From Longimicrobium sp. (GTDB taxonomy: Bacteria > Gemmatimonadota > Gemmatimonadetes > Longimicrobiales > Longimicrobiaceae): DNA of 64,000 nt. Under the pieces are notes generated by a model, which ran no database searches, was not told the DNA's origin, and saw nothing but the letters and a program-made list of their open reading frames with translations. The translations under genes were made by a program, and so were the position numbers. Where the stretch lies: contig NZ_DASVSF010000003.1 in NCBI RefSeq assembly GCF_036388275.1, positions 52,362-116,361 of the forward strand, in the 5' to 3' direction. Below, one piece after another: positions 22,976 through 31,460 of this stretch. The stretch's first letter is position 1, and each line of letters opens with the position of its first letter.

Positions 22976-24949
22976 CTAATTCGTGTCGCCGGAGTCCGAC
23001 CGCTGCTCGCGAGGCGTGTCGTTCCCCCGCTCGCGCGATTCGCGGCGCGCGCGGTTGCCGGACTCGCTGCCTCCGGTGGAAGCGCGAGGCTTCAGGCGCC
23101 GGTTGGGCGTGTCCCACTGCCCGTCCGTGCCGGCCCGGCCCGCGCGCCAGCGCTCGCCCAGCGTGGGCTGCGGGTCGAACGGGTGGCCGTACTTCTTGTC
23201 GAGGTAGAAGTTGGCCACCTTGGCGCCCAGCGGGGCCGCCGCGTCGCCGTGAAGCCCGTGCTCCACGATCACCGCCACCACGATGTCGGGGTGGTTGTCC
23301 GGCCGGCCCGCGAAGCCCACGAACCAGCCGTGGTCGTCGCCCTGCGGGTTCTGCGCGGTGCCCGTCTTTCCGTACAGCTTGTAGCGCGCCAGGCTGGACT
23401 GCAGGGCCGTGCCCTCCTGTTCCGTCACCAGCCGCAGGCCCTCCCACAGCGCCTCCAGCCCCGTCGCGTCGATCCCCAGGTCAATGCCTTCGCCCCGATC
23501 GATGGTGTCGCCCGCCACCAGGCGCGGTGCCGGCGCGGTGCCGTTGCCCGCCAGCGCGCTGTACACGTACGCCATCCGCAGCGGCGTCTGCGAGTTGGGT
23601 CCCTGCCCGATGGCCAGGCTCATCACGTCGCTGGGCACCGGCGGAACGCCGAAGCGCTCCTTGTACCAGTCCAGCCCCGTGGGGAAGATGCCCGGCTTTT
23701 CGGCGGGCAGGTCGATGCCCGTCTGCTTGGTGAAGCCCAGGCGCACGCCCGCGCGCGTGAGTTCGTTGAGCCCGATGCGGATGCCCACCTGGTAGAAGTA
23801 GACGTTGCACGATTCTTCGATGGCCCCGGCAAGGTCCACGTTTCCGTGCCCCTGCCGGTTCCAGCAGCGCGAGTAGCGCCCCGCGTACGCCATGCCGCCC
23901 GTGCAGGAGATGGGCATCCGCGTTCCCGCCTTCAGGATGCCGCGCTGCACGCCGATGGCCGCCGTGATGGTCTTGAAGGTGGACGCCGGCGGGTACTGCG
24001 CCGAGATCGTCCGGTTGTACATCGGCAGGCGCGGATCGGTGTTCAGCGCGCCCCACAGCCGCGGCGGAATGCGGCCCACGAAGGCGTTGGGGTCGTACGT
24101 GGGGTGGCTGTACAGCGCCAGGATTTCGCCCGTGCTGGGCACCATCGCCACCACGGCGCCCTTCATGGTGTCGGGGAAGATGCTGTGCGTGTACTCCTGG
24201 AGGTCCAGGTCCAGCGTCAGCTTCATGGAGTTGCCGGCCACGGGGGCCTGCGCGCCCACGGTAGACCGCGGGTCCACCACGCGGCCCTTGGCGTCCACCT
24301 CTACGAAGCGGGCGCCATCGCGGCCGGCCAGGGCCAGCTCGTACTGCTTTTCGATCCCCGCCTGCCCGATCAGCCGGCCCTGCTTGTAGCCCGCCTGCCG
24401 GTACTCCGGAAGTTCCAGCTGCTGCTTGGTGATCTCGGTGACGTAGCCCGACAGGTGGCCGATGGCGGCGCCCGCCGGGTAGTAGCGCTGGGGCCGCTCC
24501 ACCACCATCAGGTTGCTGAACGCGGCGCGGCGCTCCTCGACGGCGGCGGCCTGCGAAAAGGTGGCGCGGTTCGTCACCTCCAGCAGGTCGTGCGGGCGGC
24601 GGTTGCGCTTGGCCATCAACGTTTCGATGTCGCTGGCCGCCAGCCCCAGGAAGGGAGCCAGGTCGTTCAGCGTCTGCAGCACCACCGCGCTGTCGCCCGG
24701 CAGTACGGCCAGCGAGTACGAGGTGATGCTGGTGGCCACCACGTCGCCGTTGCGGTCCAGGATGGTGCCGCGGGGCGCCGGGATGGGAATGCCGCGCAGG
24801 CGGTTTTCCTCGGAACGCATGGCGTACTGCTCGCCCGCCACCACCTGCGTGTGGAAGAAGGCGGTGAGCAGCATGGCGACGACGAACGTTACGGCGAACA
24901 GCGCACCGAGGCTGCGCCGCTGGCGCGTATCGCGCTGAAAGAGCTTCAT
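22976..24949 (-). CDS. mrdA: Penicillin-binding protein 2 (peptidoglycan transpeptidase)
   Basis: This 657-residue class B PBP has one N-terminal membrane helix (LGALFAVTFVVAMLLTAFF). The dimerisation region includes the PAPRGTILDRNGDVVATSIT motif. The transpeptidase active site has YPPASTFKTITAAIG (catalytic Ser near residue 326), the SxN motif in EESCNVYFYQ and YGKTGTAQNPQG. It cross-links peptidoglycan during side-wall elongation with RodA. A charged, disordered C-terminal tail of about 60 residues ends the protein. mreBCD and rodA are not adjacent. A Thr- and Arg-rich basic N-terminus (MKLFQRDTRQRR) faces the cytoplasm. Confidence 0.93.
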   Translation of the reverse strand: MKLFQRDTRQRRSLGALFAVTFVVAMLLTAFFHTQVVAGEQYAMRSEENRLRGIPIPAPRGTILDRNGDVVATSITSYSLAVLPGDSAVVLQTLNDLAPFLGLAASDIETLMAKRNRRPHDLLEVTNRATFSQAAAVEERRAAFSNLMVVERPQRYYPAGAAIGHLSGYVTEITKQQLELPEYRQAGYKQGRLIGQAGIEKQYELALAGRDGARFVEVDAKGRVVDPRSTVGAQAPVAGNSMKLTLDLDLQEYTHSIFPDTMKGAVVAMVPSTGEILALYSHPTYDPNAFVGRIPPRLWGALNTDPRLPMYNRTISAQYPPASTFKTITAAIGVQRGILKAGTRMPISCTGGMAYAGRYSRCWNRQGHGNVDLAGAIEESCNVYFYQVGIRIGLNELTRAGVRLGFTKQTGIDLPAEKPGIFPTGLDWYKERFGVPPVPSDVMSLAIGQGPNSQTPLRMAYVYSALAGNGTAPAPRLVAGDTIDRGEGIDLGIDATGLEALWEGLRLVTEQEGTALQSSLARYKLYGKTGTAQNPQGDDHGWFVGFAGRPDNHPDIVVAVIVEHGLHGDAAAPLGAKVANFYLDKKYGHPFDPQPTLGERWRAGRAGTDGQWDTPNRRLKPRASTGGSESGNRARRESRERGNDTPREQRSDSGDTN

Positions 24950-25034
24950 CTTGCGTCGGACGTTGGATTTCCCACGTGTCGGCCGGGGTTCGGCCCAGGG
25001 ATGGATAGCAAGAGCCGCGCCGGTCGTCCCCCCT

Positions 25035-25889
25035 TCAGCCCCGGTGGAATCCCCCGCTGCGCGCCACCTGTCGGCCCTGTCGAACCACCAGCGCGCGCAC
25101 CCGGTCCACCAGGTTCAGCAGCGTGTCGAGGTCCACCGGCGGAGGGGGAACCGGGCTCTCGTCATCGAGCTCCACGTGCCCCGGTGGATACGACCGCGCC
25201 GCCCAGGCCAGGGCCGCGCGCTCGGCGCGGGAAAGCGGCAGGTTCGGGGTGCGCTCCAGGAACCGGCGGACGGCGTCGCCCCGCCGCGGACGGGTGTCGC
25301 CCGCCAGCAGCAGCGCCGCGGTGCACAGCCGCACCAGGTCGTCGCGCACGCGGCGGACCCACGCGTCCGGGCCGTCCCGGAGGCTCCGCACGACTTCCTC
25401 GCTCCCTTCGTCCACGCGGTCCAACAGCCGCGCCGCGCAGAACCGTGCATCGTCGGGGGTGAACGGGACCACGGGGAGAGGCGTGTGCGAGGGCCAGAGG
25501 GGAACGGCGTCGTCCAGCGCGTCCACCAGCATGGGCGTGCGGCAGCCCTGGCCCAGATCCTGGAGCGAGACGGACCACACGCCAACGTCCACGCCGGTGC
25601 GCGCCGCCACCTCGTCGGCGATGGCCTCGGCGTGGCCGGCCTGGGGCTCGCGATCAGGCGGCAGCCGGCGCCAGATCAGGAGCACGTCCACGTCGGAATC
25701 GGGACGCGCCTGCCGCCGCGCCTTGGAGCCGAACAGCGCCGCGTGCACCAGCTCCGCGCGGACGCGCTGGCGCACCTGCCTCACCAGCTCGGCGACGGCG
25801 GCGCGTTCCCGTGCGTCCAGGCAGGCCGCCACCTCCGGCTCGTCCCCCGCGATCATCCCTGTCCCGTCCGCATCCGCGCTCCCGTGCAT
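25035..25889 (-). CDS. Nucleotidyltransferase (MNT-type) with C-terminal HEPN-like region
   Basis: This protein of about 284 residues has HAALFGSKARRQARPDSDVD, the GS...SDxDxL nucleotidyltransferase signature (near residues 50-72). The C-terminal half is helical (FCAARLLDRVDEGSEEVVRS, DLVRLCTAALLLAGDTRP) and resembles a HEPN-like helical bundle fused to the transferase. Such MNT-HEPN fusions act as toxin-antitoxin or nucleotide-transfer modules. Start is uncertain: TTG 25910, ATG 25889 or ATG 25856. There is no good ribosome site. It stands alone upstream of mrdA. Confidence 0.7.
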   Translation of the reverse strand: MHGSADADGTGMIAGDEPEVAACLDARERAAVAELVRQVRQRVRAELVHAALFGSKARRQARPDSDVDVLLIWRRLPPDREPQAGHAEAIADEVAARTGVDVGVWSVSLQDLGQGCRTPMLVDALDDAVPLWPSHTPLPVVPFTPDDARFCAARLLDRVDEGSEEVVRSLRDGPDAWVRRVRDDLVRLCTAALLLAGDTRPRRGDAVRRFLERTPNLPLSRAERAALAWAARSYPPGHVELDDESPVPPPPVDLDTLLNLVDRVRALVVRQGRQVARSGGFHRG

Positions 25890-25910
25890 GGTTCGCCGGG
25901 GCGGGAGCAA

Positions 25911-26241
25911 ACCGCGTTCCGAGCAAGGCTTCGCGGCTAGCGCCCAACTCGCCGGTGCAGTCCGCGCAGGCGGACTTCGTGATTTGCCAGCTGCGGTTTC
26001 AACCGCCGGAGGGGAGTGGAGGCCTCAGCCACAGTGACCGCTGCCGCGCCCGGGCTTCGTGCCGGCCGCGGCTAGATCCTTCGGCCCGCGTCGGATGTGC
26101 TGCGGGCGAATTCGGCGCGCCTAGGCCTCAGGATGACAGGCTTTGGGGCGTCGTCTGATACCATCGGACCGGGAATTGGCTGAAGGCCCGGGAGAGCGAG
26201 TCTCCCGGGCCTTCGTGGCCTACCCCCGCCCGACCGGTGGA
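25911..26241. repeat. Intergenic repeat block with hairpin
   Basis: This 331-nt block has no gene. It holds GCAGTCCGCGCAGGCGGACT (25957-25976), TGACCGCTGCCGCGCCCGGG (26035-26054, also at 7931-7950) and CTAGATCCTTCGGCCCGCG with CCTCAGGATGACAGG (26073-26142). It also has a separate hairpin GAAGGCCCGGGAGA...TCTCCCGGGCCTTC (26182-26214) that probably terminates the 26242-27375 gene. Confidence 0.7.
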
Positions 26242-27375
26242 TCAGAACCGCAGCAGGGCCGCGGCGCCGCGCAGGTCGGCGATGGCGTTGGCGTCGGCGA
26301 ACTGGATCTCGGCCTCCTGCTGCTGCGCCAGCCGCACCATCTCCTCCATCACGTCCACCTGCTCCAGCGATTCCGACCCGTCGTACGGGCAGCGGCTGAC
26401 GTCGCGCACGAAGACGAAGCCGCACTGGCTGCAGCGCACGCCCTGGATCTGGCCGTCGCGCGGCAGCACCAGCGTGTCGACCTTGCCCTCCTGCAGCGCC
26501 GTGAGCGTGCCCTGCACCCCGGCCGTGGCCAGGTAGTCGTGGGCCGCGCGGTCGCGCACCTGCTCCAGGAGCTCGCGGTCGTGCCGCTCGTGATCGGCGC
26601 GCAGGTGCGGCTCCAGCCGGGCCAGCACCTCCGACGCCGCCTGGTCCACCGGCATGGGACCGGTGTGGCCGATCATCTGCTGCACGTTGTCCGCAAGGAA
26701 TTCGCGGAACCGGGCGACGTTCTCGTCCGTTCCCAGCAGCACCAGGCTGGCGGGGTGGAAGCGGTGCACGAACTTCTCCACCTCGGTGGCGAAGTCCTTG
26801 AAGAAGTGCTTCATCTCCTCGCGCTTGCGCCGCTGGTAGCGCGTCTGCGAGTAGCCGCCCGCCTTGACGTTGCTGGGCACCGGCAGCGGGTCGCCGCGAA
26901 ACTCCAGCTCGTCGAGCAGCGTTCCCAGGTACACGCTGAGAATGCGGACGTGCTCGCGGTCCAGCAGCACCACGCCGTAGTGCTCGTACGTCGTCAGCAC
27001 CTGCGCCAGCGGACCGATCACCGGGCGGTCGCTGACCACCATCCGGTTCTGCACCGACACGGGGAACTGCAGGGCCTCGAACCAGTCGCCGCCCACTTCG
27101 GCGTAGATCACCACGCCGCGGTTCTGCTCGTCGAACTCGTTTTCGCACCAGCCGAGAATGCGCTCGTACAGGCTCCCGACGCCCGTTTCGCTTCCGCTGC
27201 CGGTGGGGATGGTGATGTTTTCGAGCTCGGCGAAGTCGCCGCGCCGCTGCCCCAGAAAGACGAGGTGGTTTCGCTTGTTGTTGCTGTCCACCGACATGTC
27301 GAGGAACAACGACAGCACCTGCTTGTCCCCGTCCTGGCGCTGAATCAGGCGTTCGAGATCCTGTCTGCTGATCAT
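26242..27375 (-). CDS. baeRF/Vms1-type eRF1-like family protein
   Basis: This 377-residue protein starts MISRQDLERLIQRQDGDKQV. The pattern ...LSLFLDMSVDSNNKR, then GVVLLDREHVRILSVYLGTL and RRKREEMKHFFKDFATEVEK matches the bacterial/archaeal eRF1-like (baeRF) group, relatives of Vms1. A C-terminal zinc ribbon (RCSQCGFVFVRDVSRCPYDG) is present. These proteins are thought to act on stalled peptidyl-tRNA or in ribosome rescue; direct proof for this branch is lacking. The upstream frame extends into a duplicated promoter segment and is not coding. Confidence 0.72.
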   Translation of the reverse strand: MISRQDLERLIQRQDGDKQVLSLFLDMSVDSNNKRNHLVFLGQRRGDFAELENITIPTGSGSETGVGSLYERILGWCENEFDEQNRGVVIYAEVGGDWFEALQFPVSVQNRMVVSDRPVIGPLAQVLTTYEHYGVVLLDREHVRILSVYLGTLLDELEFRGDPLPVPSNVKAGGYSQTRYQRRKREEMKHFFKDFATEVEKFVHRFHPASLVLLGTDENVARFREFLADNVQQMIGHTGPMPVDQAASEVLARLEPHLRADHERHDRELLEQVRDRAAHDYLATAGVQGTLTALQEGKVDTLVLPRDGQIQGVRCSQCGFVFVRDVSRCPYDGSESLEQVDVMEEMVRLAQQQEAEIQFADANAIADLRGAAALLRF

Positions 27376-27427
27376 GGGCTGCACCGTTGATGGTTCGAAG
27401 AGCCTGCGGCACCGGACCGCCGCGGTG

Positions 27428-27710
27428 CCGGACGCCGTTTGCAAGAACGCTGCCGCCCCGCCCATCCCGCGCGACGCCGCCCGCACGCGTTCCATCCGCC
27501 GCATCCTGCCCTCGTGCAAGCACTTGCAACGCATCGTCACCCCGCCGCACCGATCCTCGTCCACCGACCGGTGTACCACCATGCAGCAGCGAGCGGCGCG
27601 CACCCGGCGCCCGCCAGCGTGGCATTTGCACGCGATCTCCCCAGGTGGCGGGGAACGCGTGGACGAGGGAGAGATGATGGCGACGACGACGGAGTTGGAC
27701 CTGCAGGCAC
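27428..27710. repeat. Direct repeat copy A (thioredoxin-locus upstream region)
   Basis: About 280 bp from CCGGACGCCGTTTGCAAGAA to the first codons of a thioredoxin-family gene match copy B at 30426-30719 closely. Shared stretches include GACCGGTGTACCACCA, GCAGCAGCGAGCGGCGCGCA and ACGCGTGGACGAGGGAGAGA. The copies flank a 2.6-kb segment of lower GC. There is no gene in 27376-27676 otherwise. Confidence 0.85.
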
Positions 27711-27799
27711 GGCGGACGACAACCTACCGCGACGTCCGCACCTGGTACGCCCCCGGCCGGGTCGAAACCACGCTCCGCGTGGCGAAGCCTGATCCATGA
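27677..27799 (+). pseudogene. Thioredoxin-family gene remnant with internal deletion
   Basis: The first 11 codons (MATTTELDLQA) equal those of the intact gene at 30685. The reading then jumps to TTYRDVRTWYAPGRVETTLR, equivalent to the C-terminal part of that gene. About 420 bp holding the active site are missing. The junction lies near 27711. The frame stays open and ends in a TGA after VAKPDP, so a 40-residue peptide could still be made, but the thioredoxin fold is lost. Confidence 0.85.
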
Positions 27800-28056
27800 C
27801 GCAACAGGAGCAGCTGGACCTGTTCTGTGAGTCTTGGCGCCCCCTGGCCAACGGGTATTACCGAGGGACGCCGCGGCCTCAAACCGCTATTCTGGCATCC
27901 GCCATGAATGTTCTACTCTCGAGTGTGCCTCTGGCCGAGAGAGGGCGAGCGATGGGGGAGCTGTTGCTGAGGCGCACGCCCGCGCAGGGATTGACCCGCC
28001 CCGATGGGCGAAGGCACGGGAGCGACGTAAAGCAACGTGCGTGGCTCCGTCACTGA
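27796..28056 (+). CDS. Hypothetical small protein at the insert boundary
   Basis: An 86-residue frame starts MTQQEQLDLFCESWRPLANG; its ATG overlaps the stop of the thioredoxin remnant. The first 60 residues have a plausible soluble composition (PQTAILASAMNVLLSSVPLA, ERGRAMGELLLRRTPAQ). The tail looks random, so the gene may be truncated or frameshifted into the next frame. No homologue recognised. Confidence 0.35.
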   Translation: MTQQEQLDLFCESWRPLANGYYRGTPRPQTAILASAMNVLLSSVPLAERGRAMGELLLRRTPAQGLTRPDGRRHGSDVKQRAWLRH

Positions 28057-28282
28057 GCGCCCGGACGGCTGGTTAGTTCGCGTGTCGCGGGAAGAGGACG
28101 GGGGCCGGGCCATCTCTGCCGATCTCGTCAGGTCCGCTGAAGAGGTTTCAGGGGCGCTGAAAACGGTTTGGAGAGGGACGCCCCGCGGTCATCCGGCACA
28201 CCTGGGTCAGGCAGCAGGGATCTGTCAGAGCCGGAGAATCGATGGCTCGGCCGGGTATCCTGGCGTGGGACACGAACCGTAA
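28037..28282 (+). CDS. Hypothetical frame, possibly a decayed gene
   Basis: An 81-residue frame from a GTG reads VRGSVTERPDGWLVRVSREE, then ADLVRSAEEVSGALKTVWRG. The beginning looks like a real short domain and the end does not. It may be the second part of a broken gene that starts at 27796. Low support. Confidence 0.25.
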   Translation: MRGSVTERPDGWLVRVSREEDGGRAISADLVRSAEEVSGALKTVWRGTPRGHPAHLGQAAGICQSRRIDGSAGYPGVGHEP

Positions 28283-28411
28283 GAGGCAGTACAAGGCAGT
28301 GACGGTGCACGGGCCGCGAGAGTCTGCAGAAGCTACCTTAACGCAGCTTCAGAACTTCGCCGCGGTGCACCGGATCCGATCAAAAAGCCAAAATGGGAAG
28401 GGCGGTGAACA

Positions 28412-28939
28412 TTGAATAGCGAGTTTTGGGACGCCCTCGCACGCATCTCTGTCCTGTTGTTCGCCTTCCTCGTCGGCGGCACGGCCTCAGGTGTGATCGC
28501 GTTGCGGTTGCTGCATGCCCACATCGTCTATCTAGACCGCCGGATAGACGAGATCGGGGAGCGCATGGCAGCCTTCAAAGACAGCGTACGCAGCTTCGCG
28601 GCGACAGTCGAGCCTGCCGCAGAGGAGGCGAAAGGCCTTCGGGAGGAGCTTGAGCAATTCCAGCGCGACTTCGAAGAAGTAGAGCGCAGCGGAGATGAAG
28701 GCGACATCGGCAGATTCCTTCAGAACTTTGAGACATTTCGTGTAAAGTTTGCAGACCGCGAGCCCCAGCTAGTGGCCGACATAGAGTCCCGGAGCCGCGC
28801 AATCGAAGCCGAGCACCAGGCGCTAGCTCGGGACGTGAAGGCTGCTCGCCGGGCGCACACAAGAGCGGTTTTTCTGTTCCGGGCTCTGCAATGGATCGGA
28901 AACATCGGCCCGAGGGGCTTTACCGGGGGGGCGCAATGA
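28412..28939 (+). CDS. Membrane-anchored coiled-coil protein, unknown function
   Basis: This 175-residue protein uses a TTG start (LNSEFWDALARISVLLFAFL) behind GGAAGGGCGG. It has one N-terminal helix (VLLFAFLVGGTASGVIALRL). A long coiled coil follows (DRRIDEIGERMAAFKDSVRS, EEAKGLREELEQFQRDFEEV, DIESRSRAIEAEHQALARDV). Codon use is less GC-biased than the flanks. It overlaps the next small membrane protein by 4 nt, so the two form a unit. No family recognised. Confidence 0.65.
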   Translation: MNSEFWDALARISVLLFAFLVGGTASGVIALRLLHAHIVYLDRRIDEIGERMAAFKDSVRSFAATVEPAAEEAKGLREELEQFQRDFEEVERSGDEGDIGRFLQNFETFRVKFADREPQLVADIESRSRAIEAEHQALARDVKAARRAHTRAVFLFRALQWIGNIGPRGFTGGAQ

Positions 28940-29229
28940 CCCCGCTAGCTACCTTTCTGTGGGGCTTCGCCGGGAGCTTGGCCGTAGAGGTTGTGGCATT
29001 GAACGGCTACGCTGATCGTTCGCGGCTGCCGAAGAGGTACAAGACCGTATCTTTCTGGATCGCGCGCGTGCTCTTGGCCGTCGTTGCCGGGGGACTTGCA
29101 GTAGCCTACGGGATTCAGACCCCGATCCTGGCAGCCAACGTGGGCATATCTGCGCCGCTAATCATCGGAGCGATTGCAGCCAATGCGCAGCCCCCGACTG
29201 AGGTGCTGCCCGATCCGCCTGCGACCTGA
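28936..29229 (+). CDS. Small multi-pass membrane protein, unknown function
   Basis: This 97-residue protein starts MTPLATFLWGFAGSLAVEVV. It has three hydrophobic stretches (residues 3-20, 42-62 and 66-85: FWIARVLLAVVAGGLAVAYG, ANVGISAPLIIGAIAAN). The ATG overlaps the upstream stop. The pair 28412/28936 could form a membrane complex, as in small defence or stress modules, but no signature was recognised. Confidence 0.6.
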   Translation: MTPLATFLWGFAGSLAVEVVALNGYADRSRLPKRYKTVSFWIARVLLAVVAGGLAVAYGIQTPILAANVGISAPLIIGAIAANAQPPTEVLPDPPAT

Positions 29230-29442
29230 ACGCGCCCCGGAGTGCCTACCTAAGGCTGCTGGAGGGTTCCTCTTTCCCCTCTGGTGTGCCCGTCGGCAGC
29301 CACGGGCGAGCCTCTTCCGTCCCGCCATATGCGCGGCTGCTAGCGCAGGCCGGGTCCGCATTGCCCCATATCTCGAAATAGTTTAGCGTCAGGGCAGAAG
29401 GCGCGTGCTCTCCGATTCATCCACCCGCGGCGGGGTCCTCTT

Positions 29443-30297
29443 GTGTCACTCAGCGAGAACGTAGGCGAGCATTTCCGCACTCAGAACAAGCGCGACCAAG
29501 GCATCCAACTAACTGAGGGGCCGTGTGGGCACTGCGGATTTGCTGTGCAGTTTTCCCGGCCTGAGGGCGTACCCTCCCTCTCGTATCGGCACACAGGGCC
29601 AGGTCGGGATGATGATGAAGCCGCTGAGGCATACCACAGCTTCTACATCGGCGTTTGCTCTAGACCGGTCTGCCGCCGCCCCACCGTGCTGTATCAGCGA
29701 TTCACTAAGTACTGGTCACACGGCAGCCATGAAGATTCAGATGAGCACGTACAAGTTCTCTACCCACCGAACAGCGGGGTTCGGGCGCAGCTACCCACCG
29801 AGGTCCCGGAGAGACTGCGAGAGCTGTACGGGGAGGCAGCCGCCGTGGAACACATCTCTCCGAACAGCGCCGCGTTTCTGTGCAGGCGCCAGTTAGAGAT
29901 AGTGCTGCGGCAGCAACTCAAAACGAAGCGTGGGATGCTGGGCACCCTGATCGATCAGTACAGCAGTGCACAGACACTCCCGCCCCTGGTCGCCGACCTG
30001 ATGAACACAATCCGTTGCTTTGGGAACGTGGCCGGGCATGGGGAGCAAGACGATTCGGGCGAGTGGATCGACGTTGAAGTAGGTGAGGCAGCATATATGC
30101 TTGACGCTCTCCCTCACATCTATCGCTTTGTGTACGTGGAGCCCGCGGTTCGCGAGCTGATGCGCCAGAGAGCCGAAGCGAAGAACAAGGGAAAGAATCC
30201 TGGAAGCCTTAGCGCCGCCTCTCAGTTTGTACTTGCGCAAACGCCCCCGGCGCCACAGGAGACCGCAGAGCGAGATGAGGACGGCCTTCCGTTGTGA
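29443..30297 (+). CDS. DUF4145-like protein
   Basis: This 284-residue protein uses a GTG start (VSLSENVGEHFRTQNKRDQG). The N-terminal region has CGHCGF and a CSRPVC pair, likely zinc-binding. The C-terminal helical part (SPNSAAFLCRRQLEIVLRQ, GTLIDQYSSAQTLPPLVADL, IRCFGNVAGH) matches the DUF4145 pattern. That domain is often associated with restriction-modification and other mobile defence loci; its biochemistry is unknown. Base composition is lower in GC than the chromosome, as in the rest of this insert. Confidence 0.6.
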   Translation: MSLSENVGEHFRTQNKRDQGIQLTEGPCGHCGFAVQFSRPEGVPSLSYRHTGPGRDDDEAAEAYHSFYIGVCSRPVCRRPTVLYQRFTKYWSHGSHEDSDEHVQVLYPPNSGVRAQLPTEVPERLRELYGEAAAVEHISPNSAAFLCRRQLEIVLRQQLKTKRGMLGTLIDQYSSAQTLPPLVADLMNTIRCFGNVAGHGEQDDSGEWIDVEVGEAAYMLDALPHIYRFVYVEPAVRELMRQRAEAKNKGKNPGSLSAASQFVLAQTPPAPQETAERDEDGLPL

Positions 30298-30425
30298 ACG
30301 AACGAGGCAACCGGTCCGGCAGGAGAGAGAGGGCGGAGAAAGTTTCCACGCGGGGCCGCTCGCACATCAGAGCCGCACACACTAAACACCAGCAGAGGAA
30401 GCCAAACGTAAAGGAATCCGCTGTA

Positions 30426-30719
30426 CCGGACACCGTTTGCATGAACGCTGCCGCCCCGCCCCCACCTGCCCCGCCCCGGCGACGCCGCGCGTCCTCGTTC
30501 CATCCACTGCATCCTGCCTTCGTGCAAGCACTTGCGTGGCTCCGTCCGTCCGTTGCGCCGATCCTCGTCCGCAGACCGGTGTACCACCACGCAGCAGCGA
30601 GCGGCGCGCACCCGGCGCACGCCAGCGTAGCATTTGCACGCGATCTCACCCCCGTGGCGGGGACGCGTGGACGAGGGAGAGATGATGGCGACGACGACGG
30701 AGCTGGACCTGCAGGCCTG
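30426..30719. repeat. Direct repeat copy B (thioredoxin-locus upstream region)
   Basis: This is the partner of 27428-27710, covering the promoter-proximal DNA and first codons of the intact thioredoxin-family gene. Homology resumes at 31138-31200 with the 3' part of that gene. The 30298-30684 interval contains only this repeat and no other gene. Confidence 0.85.
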
Positions 30720-31230
30720 CTGGGACGGTGCGTTCAGCTGGGACGACTACCTGAACCACGAGGTGGTGAAGCTCGCCGAGATGTGGAAGGGCACTTGGCA
30801 GCGCGCCCGGGCCCCGGAGTGGGCAACGCAGCGCGGGCAGGAGATCGGCGGGCGGTGGCGGATCCTGGTGATTTCCGAGGATTGGTGCGGCGACGCATGC
30901 AACACCATTCCCTGGATGGCGCGCCTGGCCGAAGCGCTTCCCCAGGTGGAGCTGCGCGTAGCCAAGCGCGACGAGAACCCGGAATTGATGGATGCGTTCC
31001 TGACCAACGGCTCGCGCTCGATCCCCATCGCGATCGTGCTGCGCGAGAACGGGACGGTGGCGGGGCACTGGGGTCCGCGTCCGGCGGAGCTGCAGGAATT
31101 CGTGCTGCGGGAAAAACGGGCCGGCATCCGCACGACGGACGACATCTACCGCGACGTCCGCACCTGGTACGCCCGCGACCGTGGCGAAACCACCCTCCGC
31201 CAGCTGCTGGACATCATGGCGGACGGCTGA
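30685..31230 (+). CDS. Thioredoxin-family protein (thioredoxin_9 type)
   Basis: This 181-residue protein starts MATTTELDLQACWDGAFSWD, with GAGGGAG at good spacing; an ATG one codon earlier is possible. The fold core ILVISEDWCGDACNTIPWMA, LRVAKRDENPELMDAFLTNG and RSIPIAIVLRENG is typical of this branch. The two cysteines are three residues apart (CGDAC) instead of CxxC, so classical disulfide exchange is doubtful. A broken duplicate lies at 27677. Confidence 0.8.
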   Translation: MATTTELDLQACWDGAFSWDDYLNHEVVKLAEMWKGTWQRARAPEWATQRGQEIGGRWRILVISEDWCGDACNTIPWMARLAEALPQVELRVAKRDENPELMDAFLTNGSRSIPIAIVLRENGTVAGHWGPRPAELQEFVLREKRAGIRTTDDIYRDVRTWYARDRGETTLRQLLDIMADG

Positions 31231-31283
31231 TCCGCGCTCACGGCGGGAGACGGGTTCACGCGGAGCCGCGGAGGAACTGATGA

Positions 31284-31325
31284 CCCGCGGAGGGCTTCGA
31301 TGCCTTCCGCGGCTCTCTGCTTTTC
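31284..31325 (+). terminator. Terminator after the thioredoxin-family gene
   Basis: CCGCGGAGGGC / GCCTTCCGCGG arms with loop TTCGAT are followed by CTCTCTGCTTTTC. The same CCGCGGAGG core recurs in the hairpins at 33926 and 40052. Confidence 0.6.
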
Positions 31326-31460
31326 TGCACGGCTCCGCGTGAGAAATGAAGGATTTCGTTGCACTGCCGCGCGGCGCACAGCATAATTGCGAGACACACG
31401 CACATCGAGAGCACCGAACCCGAGCGGGAGCCGTCTAGACCCGCGCGTCCGCCGCCGCAG

